Made by a program: the position numbers and the translations under genes. From NCBI GenBank assembly GCA_903882245.1, contig CAIRWJ010000268.1:1-13692 (forward strand): 13,692 bases of DNA, in the 5' to 3' direction. This DNA is from an uncultured Microbacteriaceae bacterium. Lineage in GTDB: Bacteria; Actinomycetota; Actinomycetes; Actinomycetales; Microbacteriaceae. Below the pieces are notes generated by a model. It saw only the letters and a program-made list of their open reading frames with translations. It searched no databases and was not told where the DNA came from. Positions 1 to 6,541 of this stretch are shown here, piece after piece (position 1 is the first letter of the stretch; the number at the start of each line of letters is the position of its first letter).

Positions 1-351
1 CTGGTATTCGACCCATCCGCTGCCGGCTAGGTAACCACGGACGACACATTCCACGGGAATCATGTTGAGCGTGCGCACAACCATCGCGCGGTCGGTGACG
101 TCAACAGGCGCATCAATTTCCAGAAGATGATTGGGGAATTCGGCCAACTGGTCGAACCACCAGCGCGACAGCGTGGTCAACAGCGCACCTTTGCCCGGGA
201 TACCGGGTTCGAGCACATGGTCGAAAGCGGACACCCGATCGCTGGCAATCAGGAGCATCGACGGCGATGACTCGAGATCGGACTCCGTTTCGGGAATATA
301 CAGATCGCGGACTTTTCCGGAATAGACGTGACGCCACCCCGGAACAATCAT
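1..351 (-). CDS. purC: SAICAR synthase PurC, N-terminal 117 residues (cut by window edge)
   Basis: Phosphoribosylaminoimidazole-succinocarboxamide synthase joins aspartate to CAIR using ATP, step 7 of IMP synthesis in the cytosol. The reading frame is open from its ATG (351-349) to the window edge, so the C-terminal part is missing. Visible family motifs are GKVRDLY (residues 12-18, nucleotide-binding loop), SDRVSAFD (37-44) and PVECVVRGYLAGSGW (99-113, substrate-binding region), all in the expected order and spacing. The start overlaps the purD stop as ATGA, so translation is probably coupled to purD in one minus-strand transcript. The function is certain from family motifs; only the truncation limits the annotation. 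Confidence 0.96.
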   Translation of the reverse strand, partial: MIVPGWRHVYSGKVRDLYIPETESDLESSPSMLLIASDRVSAFDHVLEPGIPGKGALLTTLSRWWFDQLAEFPNHLLEIDAPVDVTDRAMVVRTLNMIPVECVVRGYLAGSGWVEYQ

Positions 352-1598
352 TCGGCGACCCGTTCGGCGATGTCGGAGCGGAAGTGCGAACCATCAAGTG
401 TGATTCGGTCAAGCGCCATGTAGACGCGCCTGCGCGCGTCCGTGAAATCGGCACCGCGCGCGATGACAGAGAGCACTCGTCCGCCGGTCGACACGAAGCC
501 GTCACCGTCTCGTGCGGTCGCCGCGTGTGCGATTGACACTCCGGGAACCTCGAGCGCGTCGGCCAGTCCCAGAATCGGCTTGCCGGTGAGGGGTGATTCA
601 GGATAACCCTCGCTCGCGAGAACGACGGCCAGCGCGACGTCATCCGCGAAGACCGGTTCGGGAACGGACGCGAGTCGGCCCGTCGCCGTTGCAAGAAGTA
701 GGTCAGCGAGTGACGACTCAAGGCGTTCGAGAACGACCTGGGTTTCGGGATCGCCGAATCTTGCGTTGAATTCGATGACGCGAACGCCCTTGGACGTGAC
801 GATCAGTCCGCAGTACAGCAGTCCAACGAACGGGGTGCCCCGGCGCGACAATTCGCGAATCGTCGGCTGGGCGACAGTCTCGACGATCTCGTCGACGAAA
901 CCTTCTGGCAGCCATGGAAGTGGCGAATACGCGCCCATGCCACCCGTGTTCGGGCCCTCGTCGTTGTCGAAAACGCGCTTGTAATCCTGCGCCGGCGATA
1001 GCGGAATAACCGCGTCCCCGTCCGACAGAATGAAGAGCGACACTTCCTGTCCGTCGAGGAATTCTTCGATGAGAACTGGGCCCTGATGAATGAAGAACTC
1101 GGCGTGATCGTGGGCCGCAGTGCGGTCGGTCGTCACGATTACTCCTTTACCCGCTGCGAGTCCATCTGCCTTGACGACATAAGGGGAACCGAATTCGTCG
1201 AGCGCCGATTCGACCTCCGCCATCGAGGTCGCCGACATTGATCGACCGGTCGGAACGCGGGCGGCGTTCATGATCTCTTTCGCAAATTCCTTCGATCCCT
1301 CGATTTGCGCGGCAGCCTTATCCGGGCCGAAAACGGGGACGCTGACCGCGCGAAGTGCATTTGCGACGCCAGCGACGAGGGGCGCTTCAGGGCCGATGAT
1401 CACGAGTTCGACACCCTGTTCCGCCGCATATTCGGCGATGAGCGGACCATCCGTCGTGTTGAGCGACACGGTCTCGACCACATCGGCGATTCCCGCGTTT
1501 CCGGGGGCAACCACAATCTCGTGAGCGGTCGTTTCACGCAACAGGGCGTTGACGATGGCGTGCTCTCTGGCACCGGACCCAATCACGAGTATCTTCAC
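348..1598 (-). CDS. purD: Phosphoribosylamine-glycine ligase (GAR synthetase) PurD
   Basis: GAR synthetase ligates glycine to 5-phosphoribosylamine with ATP, step 2 of de novo purine synthesis in the cytosol. The 416-residue length is normal for a monofunctional bacterial PurD. Motifs in order are GSGAREH (7-13, N-terminal nucleotide fold), GPEAP (69-73), KADGLAAGKGV (143-153, ATP-grasp), GPNTGGMGAYSP (215-226) and EFNARFGDPETQ (276-287, metal and ATP site). The start is GTG at 1598. No good Shine-Dalgarno sequence is needed, because TAGGGT lies exactly 6 nt upstream, the arrangement of a leaderless actinobacterial transcript. The stop overlaps the purC start (ATGA). The gene is divergent from the sterol-carrier-like gene with only 38 bp between the two starts. 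Confidence 0.97.
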   Translation of the reverse strand: MKILVIGSGAREHAIVNALLRETTAHEIVVAPGNAGIADVVETVSLNTTDGPLIAEYAAEQGVELVIIGPEAPLVAGVANALRAVSVPVFGPDKAAAQIEGSKEFAKEIMNAARVPTGRSMSATSMAEVESALDEFGSPYVVKADGLAAGKGVIVTTDRTAAHDHAEFFIHQGPVLIEEFLDGQEVSLFILSDGDAVIPLSPAQDYKRVFDNDEGPNTGGMGAYSPLPWLPEGFVDEIVETVAQPTIRELSRRGTPFVGLLYCGLIVTSKGVRVIEFNARFGDPETQVVLERLESSLADLLLATATGRLASVPEPVFADDVALAVVLASEGYPESPLTGKPILGLADALEVPGVSIAHAATARDGDGFVSTGGRVLSVIARGADFTDARRRVYMALDRITLDGSHFRSDIAERVAE

Positions 1599-1604
1599 GT
1601 GAAA

Positions 1605-1610
1605 ACCCTA
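1605..1610 (-). promoter_or_regulatory. Candidate -10 box of purD (leaderless)
   Basis: TAGGGT on the minus strand fits the actinobacterial -10 consensus TANNNT and is followed by 6 nt and then the purD GTG, which places the transcription start at or next to the start codon. No convincing -35 is seen. The candidate -10 of the divergent gene at 1624-1629 lies only 13 bp away, so the two promoters overlap. The call rests on pattern and spacing only. Confidence 0.55.
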
Positions 1611-1623
1611 CCTTTGCCGCTGC

Positions 1624-1629
1624 TAGCGT
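1624..1629 (+). promoter_or_regulatory. Candidate -10 box of the sterol-carrier-like gene (leaderless)
   Basis: TAGCGT matches TANNNT and stands 7 nt before GTG 1637, consistent with transcription starting at the start codon. This supports GTG 1637 over the in-frame GTG at 1628, which would overlap the box. No recognisable -35 is seen, and the position a -35 would take overlaps the divergent purD promoter. Confidence 0.5.
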
Positions 1630-1636
1630 GTTGGGC

Positions 1637-2002
1637 GTGCCCCTTCCCCGAATCGATTCCACGCGCGGCCGAGCCGCTGTCTCTTTGGTTCGAGACGGAA
1701 CAACCGATCGTGACGTGACGGCGGTGGCCGTGAGGTTCATCCTGCAAGAATTCGCGCGGATCGCTCCCGGAAAATCCGTCGAGGTGCGAGTACCCCCGCA
1801 CGGGGCGGTCCAGATTGTTGACGGACTCGGGCACACGCGAGGGACACCTCCGAATGTTATCGAGCTCGATGCCTCGACGCTTGTGGCGCTCGCGGTAGGC
1901 GATGAGACCTGGGACGCGGCCGTCGACCGCGGGGCCGTCCGGGCTTCGGGAACCCGCGCTACCCTCACTGAACTTGTGCCCTTGCCCGCCCTGCGAGAAT
2001 AG
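1637..2002 (+). CDS. Sterol-carrier-family protein linked to purine genes
   Basis: A 121-residue soluble protein resembling the actinobacterial 'sterol carrier family protein' that often lies beside purF or purD. Its biochemical role is unknown; the name comes from a predicted SCP2-like fold. The best conserved part is VEVRVPPHGAVQ followed by HTRGTPPNVIE (about residues 50-79), a pattern I recognise from this family. There is no signal peptide or membrane segment. GTG 1637 is chosen as the start because a TANNNT box lies 7 nt upstream and the N-terminus PLPRID matches the family; GTG 1628 and TTG 1631 are less likely alternatives. The stop TAG ends 4 nt before the ATG of the next gene, so the two are probably cotranscribed and coupled. 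Confidence 0.8.
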   Translation: MPLPRIDSTRGRAAVSLVRDGTTDRDVTAVAVRFILQEFARIAPGKSVEVRVPPHGAVQIVDGLGHTRGTPPNVIELDASTLVALAVGDETWDAAVDRGAVRASGTRATLTELVPLPALRE

Positions 2003-2006
2003 GAGC

Positions 2007-2303
2007 ATGCCGAAAACCGATGTGACCATCCGCCGCGCGCCTCGCATCTGGTCGTTCATGATCACGGGGGCGGTCGTCGGAATCATCGTCGCCGCCATCA
2101 TCACGGTGGCTTCGCCCGTCGACCCAGCCGTGGGCGTCATGCCGACGTTCGGGTTCTTCGCGCTCTTCGGATTCGCCATCGGGCTCATTCTCGGGGGTTT
2201 AGTTGGAGTATTCCTTGATCGGTTCACGAAAACGTCACGGGGCGTCGCCGAAATAACCGAAACGAAGGAACGCACGCCCCACGCGCGCAAGCCGCGAAAC
2301 TAG
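2007..2303 (+). CDS. Small two-helix membrane protein of unknown function
   Basis: A 98-residue protein with two clear hydrophobic segments, about residues 14-36 and 46-70, each rich in Gly and small residues. Between them is a short loop containing SPVDPAVG, and the charged tail (71-98, rich in Lys, Arg and Glu) is probably cytosolic. I recognise no enzymatic motif. Similar small proteins sit between the sterol-carrier-like gene and purF in related actinobacteria, so the link to this locus is probably conserved, but the function is not known. The ATG follows the upstream stop by 4 nt. An AGGAG sequence at 2001-2005 is too close to the ATG to be a standard ribosome binding site, so translation probably depends on re-initiation. 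The TAG stop shares a CTAG palindrome with the purF stop. Confidence 0.8.
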   Translation: MPKTDVTIRRAPRIWSFMITGAVVGIIVAAIITVASPVDPAVGVMPTFGFFALFGFAIGLILGGLVGVFLDRFTKTSRGVAEITETKERTPHARKPRN

Positions 2304-3757
2304 GACGACTGGTTCTCTTCGACCCAGCGCAGGTATTCGGGGGTGACGGTTCCAGTCACGTAGTCGCCCGAGAAGCACGACATTTCTAGTGCCGACACGG
2401 AACTTCCCTCGAGGATCGCACTCTGCATATCGGCCACCTCTTGATAGATGAGGTGGTCGGCGCCAATCTCGCTGGCAATTTCCGGAATTTTGCGACCAGC
2501 GGCAACGAGCTCTGCTCTGCTCGGCATATTGATGCCATAGACGTGGGGGAAGCGAACCGGCGGTGCCGCCGACGTGAACGTCACCGAATTTGCGCCAGCG
2601 TTTCGCGCCATGTCAACGATCTCGCGCGAGGTCGTGCCGCGCACGATTGAGTCGTCAACAATGAGCACGTTCTTGCCCTTGAACTCCGACGGCATCGCGT
2701 TGAGCTTTTGCTTGACGCCCTTTCGTCGTTCTTCCTGTCCGGGCATGATGAACGTCCGGCCGACATATCGGTTCTTGTAGAAACCCTCGCGGTATTCGAT
2801 GCCGAGCTTTCGTGCGACCTGCAATGCGGCGGGACGCGATGAGTCTGGAATAGGCATCACAACGTCGATATCGCCAGCGGTCGCCCACTTCGCGATGGTG
2901 TCCGCGAGGCGGTCGCCGAGGCGCAAGCGTGCTTCGTAAACCGAAATCCCATTCATGACCGAGTCGGGTCGCGCAAGGTAGACGTACTCGAACGAGCACG
3001 GAATCAGAACGGGGTTTTGTGCGCACTGGCGGGACACCATTTCGCCGTCTTGCGAGATGAAGAGAGCTTCGCCGGGCTCTACGTCACGAACGATCTCGTA
3101 TCCGCCGGCTTCGAGGACGAGCGATTCGCTGGCAACGGCCCACTCGGCTCCGACAAGCCCGGCATTACGCCGACCCAAAATCAGCGGGCGAATTCCGAAT
3201 GGGTCGCGGAATGCGAGAAGCCCGTGGCCAGCGATGAGGGCAATCGCGGCATACGATCCCTCGACACGCTCGTGCAGTCGGGCGACGGCATCAAAGACGT
3301 TGTCGGGAGAAAACTTTTCAATGGTCGTTGCAGCCTGAAGCTCGTGTGCGAGCACATTGACGAGAAGTTCGGTGTCGGAATTCGTGTTGAGGTGACGACG
3401 ATCATCCTCGTTAAGTTGTTTGGTCAGTTCCCGTGTGTTCGTGAGGTTCCCGTTGTGAACGAGGATGATTCCGTAGGGGGCGTTTACGAAGAACGGCTGT
3501 GCTTCCGATTCACGGTTCGCGTTGCCGCGGGTCGCGTAGCGAACGTGGCCGAGCCCGACATTCCCCAACAGTCCCCGCATGTCACGTGTTCGGAAGGCTT
3601 CTCGAACCTGACCCTTCGCCTTCGCCATGTGAAGGGTCGTGTCCTCACAGGTCGCAATACCGGTGGAGTCTTGCCCGCGGTGTTGAAGAAGAGCGAGCGC
3701 GTCATAGACCTGTTGATTGACGGCCGTGGATGAGACGATTCCGACGATGCCGCACAT
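2300..3757 (-). CDS. purF: Amidophosphoribosyltransferase PurF
   Basis: Glutamine PRPP amidotransferase makes 5-phosphoribosylamine from PRPP and glutamine, the committed first step of purine synthesis. The protein has 485 residues. Cys2 directly follows Met1, so only Met removal is needed to expose the Ntn nucleophile and there is no longer propeptide. The glutaminase half shows HVRYATRG (71-78) and HNGNLTN (101-107). The phosphoribosyltransferase half carries the PRPP loop VLIVDDSIVRGTTS (364-377). Of the four Fe-S cysteine positions of the Bacillus subtilis type, Cys254 and Cys461 remain, but His405 and Glu458 replace the others, so a 4Fe-4S cluster is unlikely. An AAAGGAG sequence (3769-3775) lies 11 nt before the ATG. 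The gene is divergent from purM and overlaps the convergent small membrane-protein gene by 4 bp. Confidence 0.97.
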   Translation of the reverse strand: MCGIVGIVSSTAVNQQVYDALALLQHRGQDSTGIATCEDTTLHMAKAKGQVREAFRTRDMRGLLGNVGLGHVRYATRGNANRESEAQPFFVNAPYGIILVHNGNLTNTRELTKQLNEDDRRHLNTNSDTELLVNVLAHELQAATTIEKFSPDNVFDAVARLHERVEGSYAAIALIAGHGLLAFRDPFGIRPLILGRRNAGLVGAEWAVASESLVLEAGGYEIVRDVEPGEALFISQDGEMVSRQCAQNPVLIPCSFEYVYLARPDSVMNGISVYEARLRLGDRLADTIAKWATAGDIDVVMPIPDSSRPAALQVARKLGIEYREGFYKNRYVGRTFIMPGQEERRKGVKQKLNAMPSEFKGKNVLIVDDSIVRGTTSREIVDMARNAGANSVTFTSAAPPVRFPHVYGINMPSRAELVAAGRKIPEIASEIGADHLIYQEVADMQSAILEGSSVSALEMSCFSGDYVTGTVTPEYLRWVEENQSS

Positions 3758-3780
3758 GTCGAGAGGATCTCCTTTGGCTG

Positions 3781-3809
3781 AGTGTCGATGCCCATCGGCT
3801 TCGGGTCAA
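3781..3809 (-). promoter_or_regulatory. Candidate purF promoter with internal palindrome
   Basis: On the minus strand TTGACC (3804-3809) is followed after 17 bp by GACACT (3781-3786), near sigma70-like -35 and -10 boxes. The spacer and the edge of the -10 contain a perfect 12-bp inverted repeat, CGATG-CC-CATCG (3786-3797), which could be an operator. The -10 is imperfect, and the predicted start lies very close to the ribosome binding site, so confidence is low. Confidence 0.35.
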
Positions 3810-3840
3810 TACTCTCACATCGAGCAGACGACGAGGCCGA

Positions 3841-3846
3841 TAGAAT
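3841..3846 (+). promoter_or_regulatory. Candidate -10 box of purM (leaderless)
   Basis: TAGAAT, close to the TATAAT consensus, ends 6 nt before the GTG start at 3853. No Shine-Dalgarno sequence precedes that GTG. This points to leaderless transcription with the start codon at or near the 5' end. No clear -35 is visible. Confidence 0.6.
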
Positions 3847-3852
3847 TGCCCA

Positions 3853-4953
3853 GTGACGGCGTCCAATTCATATTCCGCCGCTGGTGTCGACACCGAAGCG
3901 GGCGATAAAGCTGTCGAGCTGATGAAGGCCGCCATTTCAGCGACGCACGGACCCGACATCCTCGGCGGTGTTGGCGGTTTCGCCGGACTCATGGATGTGT
4001 CATTTCTCAAAGATTTCCGCCGCCCAATCCTTGCGACGTCGACCGACGGTGTCGGCACCAAGATCGCCATTGCCCAAGCGCTCGACGTTCACCACACCAT
4101 CGGGCACGATCTGGTCGGCATGGTCGTCGACGACATCGTCGTCGTCGGAGCAAAGCCCCTGTTCATGACCGACTACATTGCGTGCGGCAAAGTGGTACCC
4201 GAGCGCATCGCTGAAATCGTGCGTGGAATCGCCGAGGCATGTGCCCTGACGGGAACCGCGCTCGTTGGTGGTGAAACGGCCGAGCATCCTGGAGTTATGG
4301 GTGAACACGATTACGACCTCGCCGGCGCGGCGGTCGGTGCCGTCGAAGCGGACGAGATGTTGGGCGCCGAGCGCGTTCAGCCCGGCGATGTCGTCATCGC
4401 GATGGCATCGAGCGGACTGCACTCGAACGGGTATTCGCTCGTGCGCCACATCGTTGCGAACCGCAAGCTGGCGTTTGATTCAACGGTTCCTGAATTTGAC
4501 CGTGTCCTCGGACTAGAACTGCTCGAGCCGACCCGCTTGTACACCACGCCGCTGTTGGACTCTCTTGCCGAGCACCCTGGTGCGATTCACGCACTGAGTC
4601 ACGTCACGGGCGGGGGAATCGCCGCGAACCTCGCCCGCGTCTTGCCGACGGGCGTGTGGGTCGACCTCGATCGCTCGACCTGGAGCCCGCCTGGCGTCTT
4701 TCGCGTTCTCGTTGACTGGGCGGGGGATCCGCTCGAATCGACCGAAGGCACATGGAACCTCGGTATCGGAATGCTCGCTGTCGTGTCCCACGAATCGGCC
4801 AGCACATTGACCCGCGAATGGACGATTGCGGGGATCGATTCCTGGGTTGTCGGTCACGTTTCGGACCGCGAACACTCGGTGGACGGGTATGTCACGAGTG
4901 CCAAGGGAGTCGACGGCGGAGCCGTAAGGCTTGTCGGCACTTACGCCGACTGA
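3853..4953 (+). CDS. purM: Phosphoribosylformylglycinamidine cyclo-ligase (AIR synthetase) PurM
   Basis: AIR synthetase closes the imidazole ring by ATP-dependent cyclisation of FGAM, step 5 of the pathway, in the cytosol. The 366-residue length is typical. Motifs include STDGVGTK (63-70), VVDDIVVVGAKP (91-102, where many homologues have ND for DD), a GGETAEHPG loop (139-147) and ASSGLHSNGYSL (185-196). The family is an ATP-binding dimer related to PurL. The GTG at 3853 is chosen because TAGAAT sits 6 nt upstream (leaderless arrangement) and because nothing family-like lies further upstream. It is divergent from purF with 95 bp between starts. Its 3' end overlaps the convergent DUF3073 gene by 13 bp. 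Confidence 0.96.
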   Translation: MTASNSYSAAGVDTEAGDKAVELMKAAISATHGPDILGGVGGFAGLMDVSFLKDFRRPILATSTDGVGTKIAIAQALDVHHTIGHDLVGMVVDDIVVVGAKPLFMTDYIACGKVVPERIAEIVRGIAEACALTGTALVGGETAEHPGVMGEHDYDLAGAAVGAVEADEMLGAERVQPGDVVIAMASSGLHSNGYSLVRHIVANRKLAFDSTVPEFDRVLGLELLEPTRLYTTPLLDSLAEHPGAIHALSHVTGGGIAANLARVLPTGVWVDLDRSTWSPPGVFRVLVDWAGDPLESTEGTWNLGIGMLAVVSHESASTLTREWTIAGIDSWVVGHVSDREHSVDGYVTSAKGVDGGAVRLVGTYAD

Positions 4954-5165
4954 ACCTCGTCAGTGTCGTCGATGTCATCCTCGGCGTTCGCATCGGGACT
5001 GGTCGAAGCCGGTGACGCATATTCCGGCCACTTTGCCAGGTCTTCGTCGAGACGCGGATTTACCCCGAGTTCCGATTCGAGCTTTGTCAGGTCGGTGTCG
5101 GGACTGAAGTATTTCAGTTCGCGCGCAACCTTGGTGTGCTTCGCTTTTTGACGGCCGCGGCCCAT
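4941..5165 (-). CDS. DUF3073-family small protein
   Basis: A 74-residue soluble protein of the actinobacterial DUF3073 family, function unknown. The N-terminus is basic and strongly conserved in the family (MGRGRQKAKHTKVARELKYF, residues 1-20), followed by SPDTDLTKLESEL (21-33). The C-terminal third is acidic, low in complexity and probably disordered (DDIDDTDE, 63-70). ATG 5165 is chosen over an upstream in-frame start because AAAGGGG (5172-5178) lies 6 nt before it and the family begins at this Met. The opposite charges of the two ends could suit nucleic-acid or ribosome contact, but that is a guess. The TAA stop lies inside the purM coding end. Confidence 0.88.
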   Translation of the reverse strand: MGRGRQKAKHTKVARELKYFSPDTDLTKLESELGVNPRLDEDLAKWPEYASPASTSPDANAEDDIDDTDEVQSA

Positions 5166-5238
5166 AGTGGACCCCTTTCCCTCACACATTTCGCCTCACC
5201 GGCGATCGTCGTGTCCGGGGCGTCAGGCGTTCAGAATA

Positions 5239-5616
5239 TCACGACCCGAGCAGAGCGATGGCGGAGATATACCCAAGTGCCGCCACAACTATTCCGCCGA
5301 CGACGTGCGACGTCACCATAATCGCACCGATCCAGATTTCACGACGCTCGATGTGTTGGGCCGCCGTGACAGTCAGGGTCGAAAACGTGGTGAGACCTGC
5401 AGCGAATGCGAGAACGAGAGACGCGATTGTCCAGTCAAGAACCTGAGTTGCGAACGCACCGGCCGCGATGCCCACGGCGAGACTTCCCACCCCGTTGACC
5501 GCAAACAAACCCCGCGACCACACGCCGGGACGGACGACCGTCATGACGCCGAATCGGGCTAATGCGCCGAGCCCGCCCGCCACGATTTGCGCGAGAACCC
5601 ACCAGGTTTCGATCAT
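5239..5616 (-). CDS. crcB: Fluoride channel subunit FluC/CrcB, second copy
   Basis: A 125-residue, four-helix membrane protein of the CrcB/FluC family, which exports fluoride as dual-topology dimers. Conserved elements are GGLGALARF (14-22), pore Asn41 in AVNGVGSLAVG, and LTTFST (75-80). The usual motif is F-TT-F-S; here the first Phe is Leu75 and the second, Phe78, is kept. This is the mirror of its partner, which keeps the first and lacks the second. The ATG overlaps the stop of the upstream copy as ATGA, so the two are translationally coupled and probably form a heterodimer. No terminator with a U-tract is seen in the 73 bp after the stop. Confidence 0.93.
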   Translation of the reverse strand: MIETWWVLAQIVAGGLGALARFGVMTVVRPGVWSRGLFAVNGVGSLAVGIAAGAFATQVLDWTIASLVLAFAAGLTTFSTLTVTAAQHIERREIWIGAIMVTSHVVGGIVVAALGYISAIALLGS

Positions 5617-6014
5617 GTCGCCCCCGAGCGGCGTGCGCCCAGCCGCAGTCCAGCCATCGCACAGACGAGACCCATAATGATGGATCCGATGGCGTAGGAG
5701 CCCATCACGACAAGGGGCACGGCCCCATGGCGAACAATCGGTACCGCGACGTCGAGCGAAATCGCGGACAAGGTAGTGAAGGCTCCGAGAAATCCGGTTG
5801 TGACTCCGAGGTGCATCCACGTGGGAATCGACGACATGCGTCGAGCGACGAGATACCCCAGCACGAAAGAACCAATCAGGTTGACCAATAATGTCGGGTA
5901 GGGCCACCAGTAATCGTCAATTTGTCCCGCAACAAGAGCGATACCAATGCGCGCTGCGCTACCCGCAAGCCCGCCGACAAATACGGCCACAACGGGCTTC
6001 AGTGACGTGTGCAC
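5613..6014 (-). CDS. crcB: Fluoride channel subunit FluC/CrcB, first copy
   Basis: A 133-residue CrcB/FluC subunit with four predicted helices: about 6-27, 37-58, 67-89 and 97-124. It has GGLAGSAAR (14-22), VNLIGSFVLG (44-53) with pore Asn45, and GFLGAFTTLSAIS (74-86). The Phe box keeps Phe79 but has Leu82 where the second Phe is normal. GTG 6014 is preferred over GTG 6068: TACGCT stands 7 nt before it (leaderless pattern), and the family-like sequence begins a few residues later. The extra 18 residues of the longer version are not family-like. No fluoride riboswitch is seen upstream, and a leaderless transcript would leave no room for one. The gene is divergent from the TipAS-like gene. Confidence 0.92.
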   Translation of the reverse strand: MHTSLKPVVAVFVGGLAGSAARIGIALVAGQIDDYWWPYPTLLVNLIGSFVLGYLVARRMSSIPTWMHLGVTTGFLGAFTTLSAISLDVAVPIVRHGAVPLVVMGSYAIGSIIMGLVCAMAGLRLGARRSGAT

Positions 6015-6021
6015 AATCGTC

Positions 6022-6027
6022 AGCGTA
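6022..6027 (-). promoter_or_regulatory. Candidate -10 box of the crcB pair (leaderless)
   Basis: On the minus strand TACGCT (TANNNT) is followed by 7 nt and then GTG 6014, the same geometry seen at purD, purM and two other genes here. No ribosome binding site precedes that GTG. The -35 region is not recognisable. Confidence 0.5.
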
Positions 6028-6088
6028 CTCGTGTCCTTAGCCCATAATTTGGCGGTTAGGCTTGTCACACGACGCCAAAGGAGTGCCC

Positions 6089-6541
6089 GTGTCCGTAGTT
6101 CCGCTCTTCAGTCACGATGACCATCGGGGCGAGGTCGTTGAACGCTGGGGCAAGAAAGCGTGGACTCAGTCATCGTCATGGTGGAAGCACCTCGATGCCA
6201 TTGGCCGTGACGCGTTCCTCGCCGAAGGTGTCGCGCTCAAGGTCGAGTATTTAGGTGCGAAAGACGCCGAATTAGCCGTAACGGACTCCGCCGTCGTTGC
6301 CCTCGTCCTTCGGCACAGGACCTGGATCACGCAGGGTTGGGGCGGGATCGAGCCCAGTGCCGAGCAATTCATCGGCCTCGGGAATATGTATGTCGCGGAC
6401 GAGCGCTTCGCTCGTCATTACGGCGGTATTGAGGGCGCTCGCTATGTTCGCGACGCAATCGTCGCATGGGTCGCCGCATCCCCACAGTCTTCGGAATCAT
6501 CCAGCTCAAGCCGCCATTCAGCTAAAGGAACAATCTCGTGA
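6089..6541 (+). CDS. Stand-alone TipAS-type drug-binding domain protein
   Basis: A 150-residue soluble protein that matches the TipAS antibiotic-recognition domain, the C-terminal part of the MerR-type regulator TipAL that binds thiopeptides; albicidin-binding AlbA is a relative. Recognisable parts are the Trp-rich N-terminal stretch (WGKKAWTQSSSWW, 20-32) and the globin-like second half with HRTWITQGW (76-84), MYVADERFARHY (100-111) and YVRDAI (119-124). The MerR helix-turn-helix is absent, so it is not a typical activator. It has no cysteine, so it cannot trap thiopeptides through the Cys adduct known for TipA. The tail (131-150) is Ser-rich. AAAGGAG (6077-6083) lies 5 nt before GTG 6089, which fixes the start. 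Its stop overlaps the RND start (GTGA), which suggests joint work in drug sequestration and export; that role is inferred. Confidence 0.83.
   Translation: MSVVPLFSHDDHRGEVVERWGKKAWTQSSSWWKHLDAIGRDAFLAEGVALKVEYLGAKDAELAVTDSAVVALVLRHRTWITQGWGGIEPSAEQFIGLGNMYVADERFARHYGGIEGARYVRDAIVAWVAASPQSSESSSSSRHSAKGTIS

Noticed and set aside
113..721. A 202-codon minus-strand frame across the purC-purD junction
   Set aside because: It is another frame of purC and purD, Arg/Ser/Pro-rich, without family features; both real genes in the region have strong motifs.
1595..2290. A 231-codon minus-strand frame opposite the sterol-carrier-like and membrane-protein genes
   Set aside because: No family resemblance, and low-complexity composition. 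The plus-strand genes have better starts, spacing and recognisable features.
5191..5205. Hairpin TCGCC-TCACC-GGCGA as a terminator after the crcB pair
   Set aside because: The stem is only 5 bp and no T-run follows on either strand, so an intrinsic terminator is not supported.
6015..6068. Longer crcB start at GTG 6068
   Set aside because: The extra 18 residues are not family-like and no ribosome binding site precedes that codon; GTG 6014 has the -10 spacing seen at other genes here.
6015..6088. Fluoride riboswitch upstream of the crcB pair
   Set aside because: I see none of the conserved riboswitch elements, and the candidate -10 lies 7 nt before the start codon, leaving no leader. A covariance-model search would settle it.
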